This document shows positions 23,676-32,221 of a stretch of DNA of 64,000 nucleotides, piece by piece. The notes below the pieces were generated by a model that did not search any database, was not told where the DNA came from, and worked only from the letters and a program-made list of their open reading frames with translations. The translations under genes and the position numbers were made by a program. How positions within the stretch are numbered: the stretch's first letter is position 1; each line of letters starts with the position of its first letter. This stretch comes from Tindallia californiensis. Lineage in GTDB: Bacteria > Bacillota > Clostridia > Peptostreptococcales > Tindalliaceae. The stretch is from assembly GCF_900107405.1 (NCBI RefSeq), contig NZ_FNPV01000006.1, positions 186,001 through 250,000 of the forward strand, written 5' to 3'.

Positions 23676-23898
23676 CGTCGCAATGGGGACGAGCTCACAA
23701 TGGGGACGGAGCTAATTTGCCCCGAAAATCCTGGAGCCTATTACCTCACGACCCCGCTGTGCCTTCAAACCCTCTCCCGCCAAGGGAGAGGGGACTATAA
23801 CCTTTCACCTGTTCCCTTGTAACCTGCTTACCCTTTTAACAAACTGCTTTCCAACTCTTAACTCTTACCTGCTTTTCTAACTGCTTTTCTAACTGCTT
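23676..23898. repeat. Repeat mosaic between pyrG and the small RNA promoter
   Basis: Two CAATGGGGACG elements (23681-23715), one GC-rich palindrome (23769-23794, CCCTCTCCC...GGGAGAGGGG), then CCTGTTCCCTTGTAACC and CTGCTTTTCTAACTG units that run into the end of pyrG. No other gene. Confidence 0.8.
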
Positions 23899-25500
23899 TT
23901 ATACCTGCTTTTCCAGCGCTGCTTTGACAAACTCTCTGAACAGCGGATGGGGCCGGTTAGGACGGGACTTGAATTCTGGATGAAACTGGCAGGCTACGTA
24001 CCAGGGGTGGTCTTTCAGTTCAATGATTTCCACCAGTCTCTCATCCGGCGAAATACCGCTGATGACTAATCCGTTTTCAATTAGTTGATCTCGGTAACTG
24101 TTATTAAATTCAAAACGGTGCCGATGCCTTTCATAAATAAGTTTTTCATCATAGGCTTTTTCGGCGTTGCTTTCTGCATGTATTTTGCAGGGGTATAAGC
24201 CTAGTCGCATGGTGCCGCCTTTGTCTTCAATGTCCTTTTGTTCTGGCATGATATCGATGACGGGATGAAGGGCTTCCTGGCTAAATTCACTGCTTTGTGC
24301 GTCTTCAAGGCCGGCAACATGGCGGGCAAATTCCACCACGGCTAACTGCATTCCAAGACAGATTCCAAAGAAAGGTATTTTGTTTTCCCGGGCATATCGG
24401 ATGGCGGTGATTTTTCCTTCCACGCCTCGTTCTCCGAAACCACCGGGAACTAGAATGCCCTGAACGTTTTCTAAGGTTTCTTTGACGGTATCTTCGTTTA
24501 GGTGATGGGCATGAACCCATTTAATGGTTACTTTTGAATGATGATGGATGCCAGCGTGGTTCAGCGATTCGGAGATGGACAGGTAGGCGTCCTGTAGTTC
24601 TGCATATTTACCAACAATAGCAATGCTGATCTGTTTTTCCGGATTTTTGTCCCGATACACAATGTTTTTCCATTCTTCCAGATCAGCGGTGCCGGCTTCT
24701 AGTTTCAGGAATTTCAGTACTTTTTCATCTAAGCCTTCTCCCTGCAAAAGCAGCGGTACTTCGTAGATGCTGTCGGCATCCATGTTTTCAATAACATAGT
24801 CTGGGTCTAAATTGCAGAAAAGGGCGATTTTATCTTTCATGTCTCTGGAAATTGGTTGCTCGGTCCGACAAACCACCATGTCTGGCTGGATCCCAATGCT
24901 GCGAAGTTCTTTTACGCTGTGCTGGGTGGGTTTGGTTTTTAGTTCTCCGGCTTTTCCCAGGTAGGGAACCAAGGTGACATGCATATACATGACGTTTTCT
25001 CGCCCGACTTCGTGTTTTACCTGTCGGATGGCTTCCAGAAAAGGTAAGCTTTCGATATCGCCGACGGTACCGCCAACTTCCGTAATCACTACATCTGGAT
25101 GACTATCACTGCCAAGGCGATAAATGCGGTCTTTTATTTCATTCGTAATATGGGGAATTACCTGTACGGTCCCTCCTAGGTAATCGCCTTTTCGTTCTTT
25201 GTTAATCACTGACCAGTATACTTTTCCAGAAGTAACGGAGCTGTATTTGCTGAGGTTGATGTCGATGAATCGTTCATAATGGCCGAGGTCCAGATCTGTT
25301 TCGGCTCCATCGTCGGTGACAAAAACTTCTCCATGCTGATAGGGACTCATGGTTCCCGGGTCGATATTGATATAGGGGTCGAACTTCTGGATGGTTACTT
25401 TCATGCCTCTGCTTTTCAGTAATTGGCCAAGAGATGCAGCGGTGATGCCTTTTCCGAGAGAGGATACAACTCCGCCGGTTATAAAGATATATTTTGTCAT
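23899..25500 (-). CDS. pyrG: CTP synthase
   Basis: 533 residues, standard length. Synthetase domain 1-265: [11 protein letters not shown]-loop, [12 protein letters not shown], and [15 protein letters not shown]. Glutamine amidotransferase domain about 290-533: [11 protein letters not shown], nucleophile Cys in [17 protein letters not shown], and catalytic His-Glu in ACQFHPEF. It makes CTP from UTP, ATP and glutamine in the cytoplasm. AAAGGAAG lies eight bases before the ATG. The final codons (ALEKQV) are encoded by the AAAAGCAG repeat, so the native C-terminal tail may have been replaced. In many Firmicutes pyrG stands near rpoE/spo0F; here neighbours are a Ctp protease and stalk genes. Confidence 0.98.
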   Translation of the reverse strand: MTKYIFITGGVVSSLGKGITAASLGQLLKSRGMKVTIQKFDPYINIDPGTMSPYQHGEVFVTDDGAETDLDLGHYERFIDINLSKYSSVTSGKVYWSVINKERKGDYLGGTVQVIPHITNEIKDRIYRLGSDSHPDVVITEVGGTVGDIESLPFLEAIRQVKHEVGRENVMYMHVTLVPYLGKAGELKTKPTQHSVKELRSIGIQPDMVVCRTEQPISRDMKDKIALFCNLDPDYVIENMDADSIYEVPLLLQGEGLDEKVLKFLKLEAGTADLEEWKNIVYRDKNPEKQISIAIVGKYAELQDAYLSISESLNHAGIHHHSKVTIKWVHAHHLNEDTVKETLENVQGILVPGGFGERGVEGKITAIRYARENKIPFFGICLGMQLAVVEFARHVAGLEDAQSSEFSQEALHPVIDIMPEQKDIEDKGGTMRLGLYPCKIHAESNAEKAYDEKLIYERHRHRFEFNNSYRDQLIENGLVISGISPDERLVEIIELKDHPWYVACQFHPEFKSRPNRPHPLFREFVKAALEKQV

Positions 25501-25534
25501 TAGGATCTTCCTTTCGGGTTAATTATAAATTAAG

Positions 25535-25615
25535 GTGAAAAGTGGAAAGTGGAAGGCGGAAGATGATTTATATTTTTTCTACTTTCTGCTTTCTGCTTTC
25601 TGCTTTTTCAATTGA
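25535..25615. repeat. Short AGAAAGCAG repeat block at the end of the Ctp protease gene
   Basis: On the minus strand the TGA stop is followed by AAAAGCAGAAAGCAGAAAGCAG, then AAAGTGGAAAGTGGAAGG. This is the same sense-oriented layout as at other stops. Confidence 0.75.
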
Positions 25616-27029
25616 TTTTCACTGGTTTTGCGTTTTCGTGAGAGCTTCGTTGTCCTTTCAAATAGTTAACAGCTGTTTTTAACTGAAGGTCTTGTTCTGG
25701 AGCGATCAACCACTGTTGAAACGCTCGGTTGAGACGCCGCTGGGTTGAGAAGTCTAAAACGCCGTAGCTAAAGATGCCTTGGGATCGTTGAAAATTAGCA
25801 ACGGCTGTCTGGGTGGAGGAGCCAAAGATACCCTCTGGGTCTTCAATCGCATATCCCAGTAACTGTAGGCGTTGCTGAGCTGCCAGCACATCTTCGCCCT
25901 CGTCCTGTAGGCTTAATCGACGTTCTCCTCCTAAGGGTTTGATGTCTTCCAATTGGATCGAGGGGTGAAAGCGTTGCAAATCAATGTCCGGATAGATTCC
26001 TTCTCCATCAATGGCTCTTTTGAACGGACTGAAGTAGGCGGCTTCCGTCAGTTTGAACCCGCCGCCGGAAGGCAGGGGATAAAGTCTTTGAACAGAGCCT
26101 TTTCCGTAGGTTGGCTGGCCAATAATAATCCCGTTGGCTCTTTCCTTAAAGGCGGCCGCAAAGATTTCGGCCGCACTGGCGGTTCCTTCGTTGACAAGCA
26201 CTACAGCGGTTTCGTAGGGGAGATCATCGTTAAAGGATGAGTAGGTTATTTCTCCTTCCCGATAAAGCACATGGGTGATGGGCCCGGGGGGAATCAGTAA
26301 ACGACTGAAGCTTATTCCTTCATTTAGCAGTCCTCCCGGATTGTTTCTAAGGTCTATCACTAGCTTGCTTATGCCGGCTTCCTGAAAATCTTCCAGGATT
26401 TTCTTGGTAGTCCTGGTCGTATCTTCATTAAACTGACGAACTTCCAGATAGCCAATTTCTTCTTCAATAATCTGTGCATCGACACTAGATACCTGAATAC
26501 TTTGACGGGTGATTTCAAATTCTATGATTTCCTCCTGACCAGAACGTCGAATTCCCAGTACCACAGTAGATCCTTTCGGGCCTTTGATTCGCCGGACAAC
26601 CTGGTCCAGCGAAAGGGGGGCTGTCGGCATTCCATCAACGGCAACAATACGATCTCTTGCCAAAATGCCTGCTTCGAAGGCAGGGCTGTCGGGGATGGTT
26701 TCTGATACAATCACATCTCCGTTTTCCCTAAAAATATAAATGCCTACTCCTTCAAATGCTCCCTGAAATCCTTCGACCAGTTCTTTCATTTGTTGAGCTG
26801 AAAGGTAGTAGCTGTTTTCATCCAACAGATTTTCCAGGTTTTCCGGGGTGATGGTTTCCAGTTTTTTCGGTTCTATCGGGGTGACATAGTTGTGAAGTAT
26901 GGCCTCCCGGATAATGCTGTGATCCTGCGCCGGTATGCTTTCTGTGGCGGAAAATGCAAAAACGCTGAAGAATAGCAGCAGCGTTAAGGTTAGGGTCAGC
27001 TTTCTGATGAGTGGTTTCACCGGTTTCAC
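25608..27029 (-). CDS. C-terminal processing peptidase (S41) with PDZ and peptidoglycan-binding domains
   Basis: 473 residues. Signal peptide or anchor about 1-30. PDZ domain about 90-175 (VGIYIFRENGDVIVSETIPD, ILARDRIVAVDGM). S41 protease core about 195-360: DLRNNPGGLL, the nucleophile Ser in NEGTASAAEIFAAAF and the general-base Lys in GQPTYGKGSVQ. The PG_binding_1 domain lies at about 375-440 (DVLAAQQRLQLLGY, IFGSSTQTAVANFQ). Acts outside the membrane on exported or membrane proteins, like CtpA/CtpB. The start is GTG at 27029; GTG at 27020 has AGGA at better spacing, so the N-terminus is uncertain by three residues. The promoter at 27072-27100 is excellent. Whether its targets are the neighbouring surface proteins is unknown. 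Confidence 0.93.
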   Translation of the reverse strand: MKPVKPLIRKLTLTLTLLLFFSVFAFSATESIPAQDHSIIREAILHNYVTPIEPKKLETITPENLENLLDENSYYLSAQQMKELVEGFQGAFEGVGIYIFRENGDVIVSETIPDSPAFEAGILARDRIVAVDGMPTAPLSLDQVVRRIKGPKGSTVVLGIRRSGQEEIIEFEITRQSIQVSSVDAQIIEEEIGYLEVRQFNEDTTRTTKKILEDFQEAGISKLVIDLRNNPGGLLNEGISFSRLLIPPGPITHVLYREGEITYSSFNDDLPYETAVVLVNEGTASAAEIFAAAFKERANGIIIGQPTYGKGSVQRLYPLPSGGGFKLTEAAYFSPFKRAIDGEGIYPDIDLQRFHPSIQLEDIKPLGGERRLSLQDEGEDVLAAQQRLQLLGYAIEDPEGIFGSSTQTAVANFQRSQGIFSYGVLDFSTQRRLNRAFQQWLIAPEQDLQLKTAVNYLKGQRSSHENAKPVKIN

Positions 27030-27071
27030 ATCCTGTTCTTGAAATCTTTGGGATAAAATATCTATCTAACC

Positions 27072-27100
27072 ATTATACGATATGAAAGGCATCATGACAA
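27072..27100 (-). promoter_or_regulatory. Promoter of the Ctp protease gene
   Basis: TTGTCA, 17-bp spacer, perfect TATAAT, about 45 bp before the start codon. Confidence 0.75.
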
Positions 27101-27120
27101 TTATATCCGAAGGAAATTAT

Positions 27121-27152
27121 GAAAAGGGACGGAAAATTTTCCGTCCCTTTTC
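27121..27152 (-). terminator. Rho-independent terminator of the 520-residue SLH gene
   Basis: A perfect 32-bp palindrome: GAAAAGGGACGGAAAA and its reverse complement. T-runs occur in both directions. Confidence 0.8.
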
Positions 27153-27216
27153 AATCTTAGGTGCTTTAGAAATTTCAATAGTGATTTTTTCTTCTGCCGT
27201 ATGATAAACAAATTAC

Positions 27217-28779
27217 CTAAAAATTAAGGATTCGTTCTCGATAATCATAACGTAGGTCTTGTCGGAGGTAGTCAATAAAGTCGTTTAGTAAAATGGCGGT
27301 GTCGGCTTTGGTTAACTGGCGTTGTGGTTGAAAGTAGCCGCTTTGATCTGTGATTAGGCCTAATTCGCCGGCTAGATAGGCGGCGTCCCTTGCCCAAAGT
27401 GGAATCTGGGCGTCGTCCAGGTAGCCGGTACCGTATTGTTGGATGGGGGCTAGATGTTGGAATCCTAAAGCTTTGATCAGAATAGTAACGGCTTCTGCCC
27501 GGGTGATGGTACCGTCTGGATCAAACCGGTTTTGATCTACGCCGGCCATTAGGTTGTTATGATAAGCGGATTCAATATAGGGTCTGTAGGGATGTTCTTC
27601 TCCCACATCGGCAAAAAGGGTTTCTTCTCTGGTAGCTCTCTGGAAGGAAGGCCTTCTCTCCGGTTCATGTTTTTGTTCTGCGTGGCCGGTAGCAACGGTT
27701 AACGCTCTGGCAAACTCGGCACGGCTGATGGGCAGGTCTGGGCCGAAGGTTTCTACCTGTGCCGGAAATGCGTTAAGGCTGGCCAGGAAACGGATAGGTT
27801 CTTCTGCTCCATGGCCGTTGGTATCTCTCATTTGTGGAATGCTTAGCATTTCGTTGGTTGGGTTGCTGTCCAGAGTAAAACTGTCGGTTCCCAGGTTTCG
27901 TTGTCGATTAGGGATTCCGTCGGCACTAAAACGTGGGAGATCATAGCTGACTTTCAGAACGTTTTCTTCCTGTTCTGTCAAGCGATAAGCGCCTCGAAAA
28001 CTGATCTGGGTTGGTGCGTTGTCCTGGTAGTGAGGACTTACGGTACGGTTATGAGCGGCCTGTACCTGGGCTGTTCCCTGCCAGCGAAGGGGTTCTTCCT
28101 CTCCGTTGGTATGTTCATAATCGATGTAATGGATCAGGGTTTGTGTGTCGATACTGCTCCATTGTTGATCGTAACCTACCCGATTTCCTCTGGTTTCAAC
28201 GATGACACGACCTTCATCGCCGTTGATATGGTAGTATTTTCTTCCGTCCCAATTGCCAGCAAAATAGGTGGCGGCGGGCTTGGCATGATAAACAGAGGAT
28301 TTGGACCATTGGTTATCTCGTTCGTCCGACTGGTAGGTGTTATCGTTGGCATTGATGGTTTCCCGAAAACGGGTGAGTTCATAGGTTTCTGTTTTCTGAT
28401 CGCCGCCATTTTCCCGAAGGGTTTTTTCCATGGTCACGTTGCGGGTCATGGTAATTTCTCCATCAGCGCTGGAAAGGTTCCGATAATTATAGGTCACCCT
28501 CCCACCTCTGTCTGAAATGGTTAGTTCGCCTTCCAGTAATACTGGTTGTCCGGTAATAAAAATCATTTCCCGATAGATGCGTGGATCCTGAACGCCGCCT
28601 TCAAAGCCGGGGGTCTGAAAGGACGGTTCCTCGGCAAAGGCGGTGAGGGGCGTTGCTAATAAAGCAACTATTAAAATAACCATTGTAAGGGCAAGTGATA
28701 AGTGCATAGGTGGCAGGTGATCAGTTAAAAACTTTTTAGAGCTTTTTATACTGGTTATACTGGTAAACGTTGGTTTCAT
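27217..28779 (-). CDS. SLH surface protein with N-terminal beta domain
   Basis: 520 residues. A long N-terminus precedes the hydrophobic signal core (about 26-48, ending TAFAEE). Residues about 50-320 form a beta-rich region of unknown family (MIFITGQPVLLEGEL, GGRVTYNYRNLSSADGEI, TFRAYRLT-like strands), predicted extracellular. Three SLH units follow (about 330-510): LPISRAEFARALTVATGH, FDPDGTITRAEAVTILIKAL and FQPQRQLTKADTAILLNDFI. The order with SLH at the C-terminus is the reverse of the other two SLH proteins here. AAAGGAGG lies seven bases before the ATG and a perfect terminator follows. Anchors to wall polymer; role unknown. Confidence 0.85.
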   Translation of the reverse strand: MKPTFTSITSIKSSKKFLTDHLPPMHLSLALTMVILIVALLATPLTAFAEEPSFQTPGFEGGVQDPRIYREMIFITGQPVLLEGELTISDRGGRVTYNYRNLSSADGEITMTRNVTMEKTLRENGGDQKTETYELTRFRETINANDNTYQSDERDNQWSKSSVYHAKPAATYFAGNWDGRKYYHINGDEGRVIVETRGNRVGYDQQWSSIDTQTLIHYIDYEHTNGEEEPLRWQGTAQVQAAHNRTVSPHYQDNAPTQISFRGAYRLTEQEENVLKVSYDLPRFSADGIPNRQRNLGTDSFTLDSNPTNEMLSIPQMRDTNGHGAEEPIRFLASLNAFPAQVETFGPDLPISRAEFARALTVATGHAEQKHEPERRPSFQRATREETLFADVGEEHPYRPYIESAYHNNLMAGVDQNRFDPDGTITRAEAVTILIKALGFQHLAPIQQYGTGYLDDAQIPLWARDAAYLAGELGLITDQSGYFQPQRQLTKADTAILLNDFIDYLRQDLRYDYRERILNF

Positions 28780-28875
28780 CGGGAAACCTCCTTTGTTCTT
28801 AAGTGTACCTTTTGGTAAAGATTGCCGGTGTCATGATTTCAGGTTTTGAGTCACAGTGCTTCTTCATGGCGTTTT

Positions 28876-28910
28876 TTCTTCGCGTCCTTTGCGTTCTTCG
28901 CGGTTCATTG
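28876..28910. repeat. GCGAAGAACGCAAAGGACGCG-type intergenic repeat
   Basis: TTCTTCGCGTCCTTTGCG followed by TTCTTCGCGGTT, an interleaved 9-bp pattern of a type common in intergenic DNA of unrelated bacteria. Single copy here. Confidence 0.55.
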
Positions 28911-28979
28911 CTTTTGAATTTGCATTTATTTTTTGAACTTCCCTGTAACCTTTAACCTTTTCACTTATCCCCTGCTTTT

Positions 28980-31886
28980 CTATTGCTCAATGACAATAAC
29001 ATAGGCAGAATGGTCGTCTGAAGCGGTTCGATTTTGTATTACATAGGCTTGGGCACCGCTTCGGATACGGTACATTTCTTCCGCGGTTATGGGGTCATCG
29101 TTCAGAAGAATAACCGCTGTGTGGGTATCGAATTCCTGTCGGCTTCGGACTGGTTCCCACCGACGACTAAGGCCATTCCAGTTTCTCACATTGTTCAATG
29201 TCAGGCTATTATTATCCAGATCCACTGTATCGACCACTCCCATGGCGCTATGCTCTGTCGCCATGGTACCGCCTTCGTATTCCTGAGCCCGGGGAGCCAG
29301 GTTGATAGCCAGGGCTTCCCGATGGGTGCTGTTACCGGTATCGGTTTCTCTGATAAGGAAGTAAGCGGTTTTGTCGTAGTAGAAGCGGTCTTCAATCCGT
29401 TCCCGAAGTTGACGGTTTTCAATATCCTGTGGATCAATAAAGCGTGTGTCCAGGAAAACGCCAGGGTTGATGGCTTCTTCCAGCTCACTGTCATAAATCA
29501 AGGTGTCTTCACTGAAATTTGCTCTTCTGGCACTACGCAGGCTTTCCCACCGATTTTCTTCCAGTCGCAAATAGTCCAGTTGGTAGCCAATGCGTCCTAG
29601 CTCTACCTGGTAATCAAATAAATCTTGTAGCCGAGCCTGATAAATAACCAGTCTGGTGCCACCAGGCCGTGGATCCAGCATTCCCTGATCTGTGATGCTA
29701 ATCATGGCTGCGTTCCGACCGACAGGACTCATATCCGCCAACATGTAAATGTTTTGATCTTTGTTCAGGTTCAGTCGATCCACCAGTCGATTATTTTGAA
29801 TCACAATGGTTCCCGGGTGAAAGTTAAACCTATTGTAATCGACTTCCAATTCTTCTGTAGCAAATTCCAAGCCTTGAATTCGGCTGTCATAAGCTTGGGT
29901 GCTTCCGTTTTGGGTTTGCAGCTTAGCGATACGGGGTCTGCCATAACTTTCTTCCACGGCGGCGTAAACCTGCTGTCCTTTCATGCGGTCTAGTTGTGCC
30001 AATGTGACTTCACTGGCTCCTTCAAAGAGTTGTCCGTTATTGGTTTGATACCGCACTATCGAATCGGAGTGGGGTACCCACCGGTTTTCATCAAAACGCT
30101 GAATATCTCGAAGGAGGACTTCGCCGGCCCGATTGTCTACGGAATCTACGGTGGCACGAATCATATCTGTGATATGCCGTTCATCATCTTCTACCCGAAT
30201 CGTAGCGATTTCAGGGCTGTAAATATCATCAAAAAGGAGCAGTACCCGATCACCGGTCTTAATCTGATGAACCGGGGCACGGCTTCCATCTCGCTGTATC
30301 TGCGTATTGCTGGTGATTTGGAAGGTTTCCCGTGTTCCCTGATTTTGAATTTCAATGCTGTTTTCGTCAAAAAACAGCACATCGCCTACTTTAAAACGAC
30401 TCTCCGGTGGAATATAGCCATGTCGGTCCGGATCTTCTTCCACTGTTCCCTGAAGACTATTTACCGTATTCCCCAGGCGGGATATGGTTACTTCCAAACC
30501 ATGAGGTAAGTCTTCAAAGGTGGCAAGACGTCCATTAATGGTCACTCCTGTTCCCAGTGGCACTTGGAGATGATGTTCACGGTCATTAAAATCTCTCACT
30601 TTTAAGGTGCGTGTATTCGGGTCAATGCTTTCAATAAAACCAGTAAGTACAGGGGAAGCTTCTCCCTCCGGACTAGTGGTGACGGTCATGTATTTCACAT
30701 GATTTTCGTCGGTTGTATAGTAAGTAACAGGGTCGCCATCAAAAATCTGATCCGACAGATAGATCTGGCTTTTCCGACGTACTGGCAGGTCTTCCCGCTG
30801 GGTTAATTCCAAGAGGGATGATGTGTTATCCGGATGCTTTACGGTGACCTGACGAGTGCGGGCTTGTGGATTGTCGGGAGTTTCAATCATCCGAAGATCG
30901 CTTACTTTACCTTGTCGAGGGGTGATTCCTCTTTGAGGAAGCCAGTCGGCAGAGGATTTCATCATTAAGGCTGCCATTTGTGCCCGGCTCATTGATTCAG
31001 CGGGTGAAAAGGTGTTTTCACTGGTTCCACTGATATAGTTGGCCTGTAAAGCCGCTTCGATAAGGGGTCTTTTTTCTTCATCAATCTGACGTCGATCGTT
31101 AAATCGTGCCAGTTGTGGTGTCTGACTAGGTTCTGCCGGTTCCAGATTAAGAGTTCTTGCAAACCAGGCGGCTACTTGCTGACGCTGAGCTGGTCGGTTC
31201 CAGGCCTTGCGGGTTTCCATCTGATTACGCAAGGCGTTTTCGAGTTCTGTTAATTCTGGTGAGGTCAGTTCGCTGTACAGATATTCATCTACCGCTTTGT
31301 TGACCTCTTCGTCCAACTGATCTATCTCTTCATCAGAAAGTTCCAGAAGGTCAGCGGCTTCTTCTTCTGTCAAAATGTTTTCCTGCTGAGCCAGCTCTAT
31401 CGCAGCTACCAGCTGACGGTCGGCTTCTGTTCCAACAGGAACGCCGGCTACTTCTACCGCATCCTGTTCTGCTACCGCTTCTTGAAACTCATCCTCCATT
31501 CCTCGAGCCTTCAGAAGCACCATCAATGCTTCACCCGCTGTAATGGAACGATTAGGGGCGAATTGTCGGTTTCCGGTGCCGCTCATGACGCCAAGACCAG
31601 TAATGTCCAGGATCGATGTTGCTGCCCAATGATCTCCAATATCTGTATAGTTCATATCCCTGACTTTCTGAACCGCACCGGGAAGTCCCCGGTAACTGTC
31701 TACGGAGGTAAAAGGCGTAGCGGCGGTGACTGGCAGGAGGCTGGTGAGAAGGATCGTGAAGATTAAGGCCAGGGGGAGGATTTTGGGGTGTTTTGCTATG
31801 ATCCCCCTCTCCCTAACCTTCTCCCGCCAAGAGAGAGGGGTTTTTCCGTTATGTAGTATTTTAATTTGATTACTTTGTATGCTCAT
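28980..31886 (-). CDS. Large SLH surface protein with DUF5666-like repeats
   Basis: 968 residues from ATG 31886 (AAGGAG seven bases upstream). A longer frame to 32015 exists, but its extra residues are translations of palindromic repeats. The signal peptide is unusual: residues 16-29 (TPLSWREKVRERGI) come from a palindrome inserted in the basic N-region, before the hydrophobic core ILPLALIFTILLTSLLP. SLH units: FAPNRSITAGEALMVLLKA (about 95-115), a degenerate middle unit, and FSPAESMSRAQMAALMMKS (about 300-325). The rest (about 345-968) is a series of beta units with TGFIESIDPNTRTLKV, VTINGRLATFEDLPHGLEVT and VGDVLFFDENSIEI, similar to the DUF5666-like repeats of the 6.5-kb SLH protein. Surface structural role inferred. 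Confidence 0.85.
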   Translation of the reverse strand: MSIQSNQIKILHNGKTPLSWREKVRERGIIAKHPKILPLALIFTILLTSLLPVTAATPFTSVDSYRGLPGAVQKVRDMNYTDIGDHWAATSILDITGLGVMSGTGNRQFAPNRSITAGEALMVLLKARGMEDEFQEAVAEQDAVEVAGVPVGTEADRQLVAAIELAQQENILTEEEAADLLELSDEEIDQLDEEVNKAVDEYLYSELTSPELTELENALRNQMETRKAWNRPAQRQQVAAWFARTLNLEPAEPSQTPQLARFNDRRQIDEEKRPLIEAALQANYISGTSENTFSPAESMSRAQMAALMMKSSADWLPQRGITPRQGKVSDLRMIETPDNPQARTRQVTVKHPDNTSSLLELTQREDLPVRRKSQIYLSDQIFDGDPVTYYTTDENHVKYMTVTTSPEGEASPVLTGFIESIDPNTRTLKVRDFNDREHHLQVPLGTGVTINGRLATFEDLPHGLEVTISRLGNTVNSLQGTVEEDPDRHGYIPPESRFKVGDVLFFDENSIEIQNQGTRETFQITSNTQIQRDGSRAPVHQIKTGDRVLLLFDDIYSPEIATIRVEDDERHITDMIRATVDSVDNRAGEVLLRDIQRFDENRWVPHSDSIVRYQTNNGQLFEGASEVTLAQLDRMKGQQVYAAVEESYGRPRIAKLQTQNGSTQAYDSRIQGLEFATEELEVDYNRFNFHPGTIVIQNNRLVDRLNLNKDQNIYMLADMSPVGRNAAMISITDQGMLDPRPGGTRLVIYQARLQDLFDYQVELGRIGYQLDYLRLEENRWESLRSARRANFSEDTLIYDSELEEAINPGVFLDTRFIDPQDIENRQLRERIEDRFYYDKTAYFLIRETDTGNSTHREALAINLAPRAQEYEGGTMATEHSAMGVVDTVDLDNNSLTLNNVRNWNGLSRRWEPVRSRQEFDTHTAVILLNDDPITAEEMYRIRSGAQAYVIQNRTASDDHSAYVIVIEQ
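31803..31840. repeat. GC-rich palindromic repeat within the signal-peptide codons of the SLH gene
   Basis: CCCCTCTCCCTAACCTTCTC ... GAGAGAGGGG. It adds 13-14 in-frame codons and does not break the gene. Confidence 0.85.
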
Positions 31887-32221
31887 TTTCCGACTCCTTA
31901 TTATAGTTTTTTTAGTTCTTGGAACCCTTTCCCGCCAGGGGAGAGCTATTTGTTGCGATTTGTTTTCCTTGAACCCTCTCCCTCGACGGGAGAGGGAATT
32001 AAAAATCTTCAACACCCATTACTAAAGAGATCGGATTAAAGATCTTCAACACTCATTACAAAGAGAGTTGATTAAAAACTACGGTTCTTCCCGCAGGAAG
32101 CGTTTTTTTCTACGTCCTTTCTCCCGTTAAGGGAGAAAGAACCTTGGTTTTTCTTTTCCCTGTAACCTATTCCCTATTCCCTATTCCCTATTCCCTGTTA
32201 ACCTGCTTTTCCACCTGCTTT
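31887..32221. repeat. Cluster of three degenerate GC-rich palindromes plus mosaic
   Basis: Palindrome copies at 31925-31946, 31974-31997 and 32117-32142, separated by a direct repeat (AAGATCTTCAACAC / AAAATCTTCAACAC) and followed by CTATTCCCTATTCCCTATTC runs. The block separates two large surface-protein genes; no gene or clear promoter is seen in it. Confidence 0.8.

Noticed and set aside
31887-32015. N-terminal extension of the 968-residue SLH protein
   Set aside because: The extra codons are translations of palindromic repeats, and the ATG at 31886 has a good ribosome site directly before the signal peptide.
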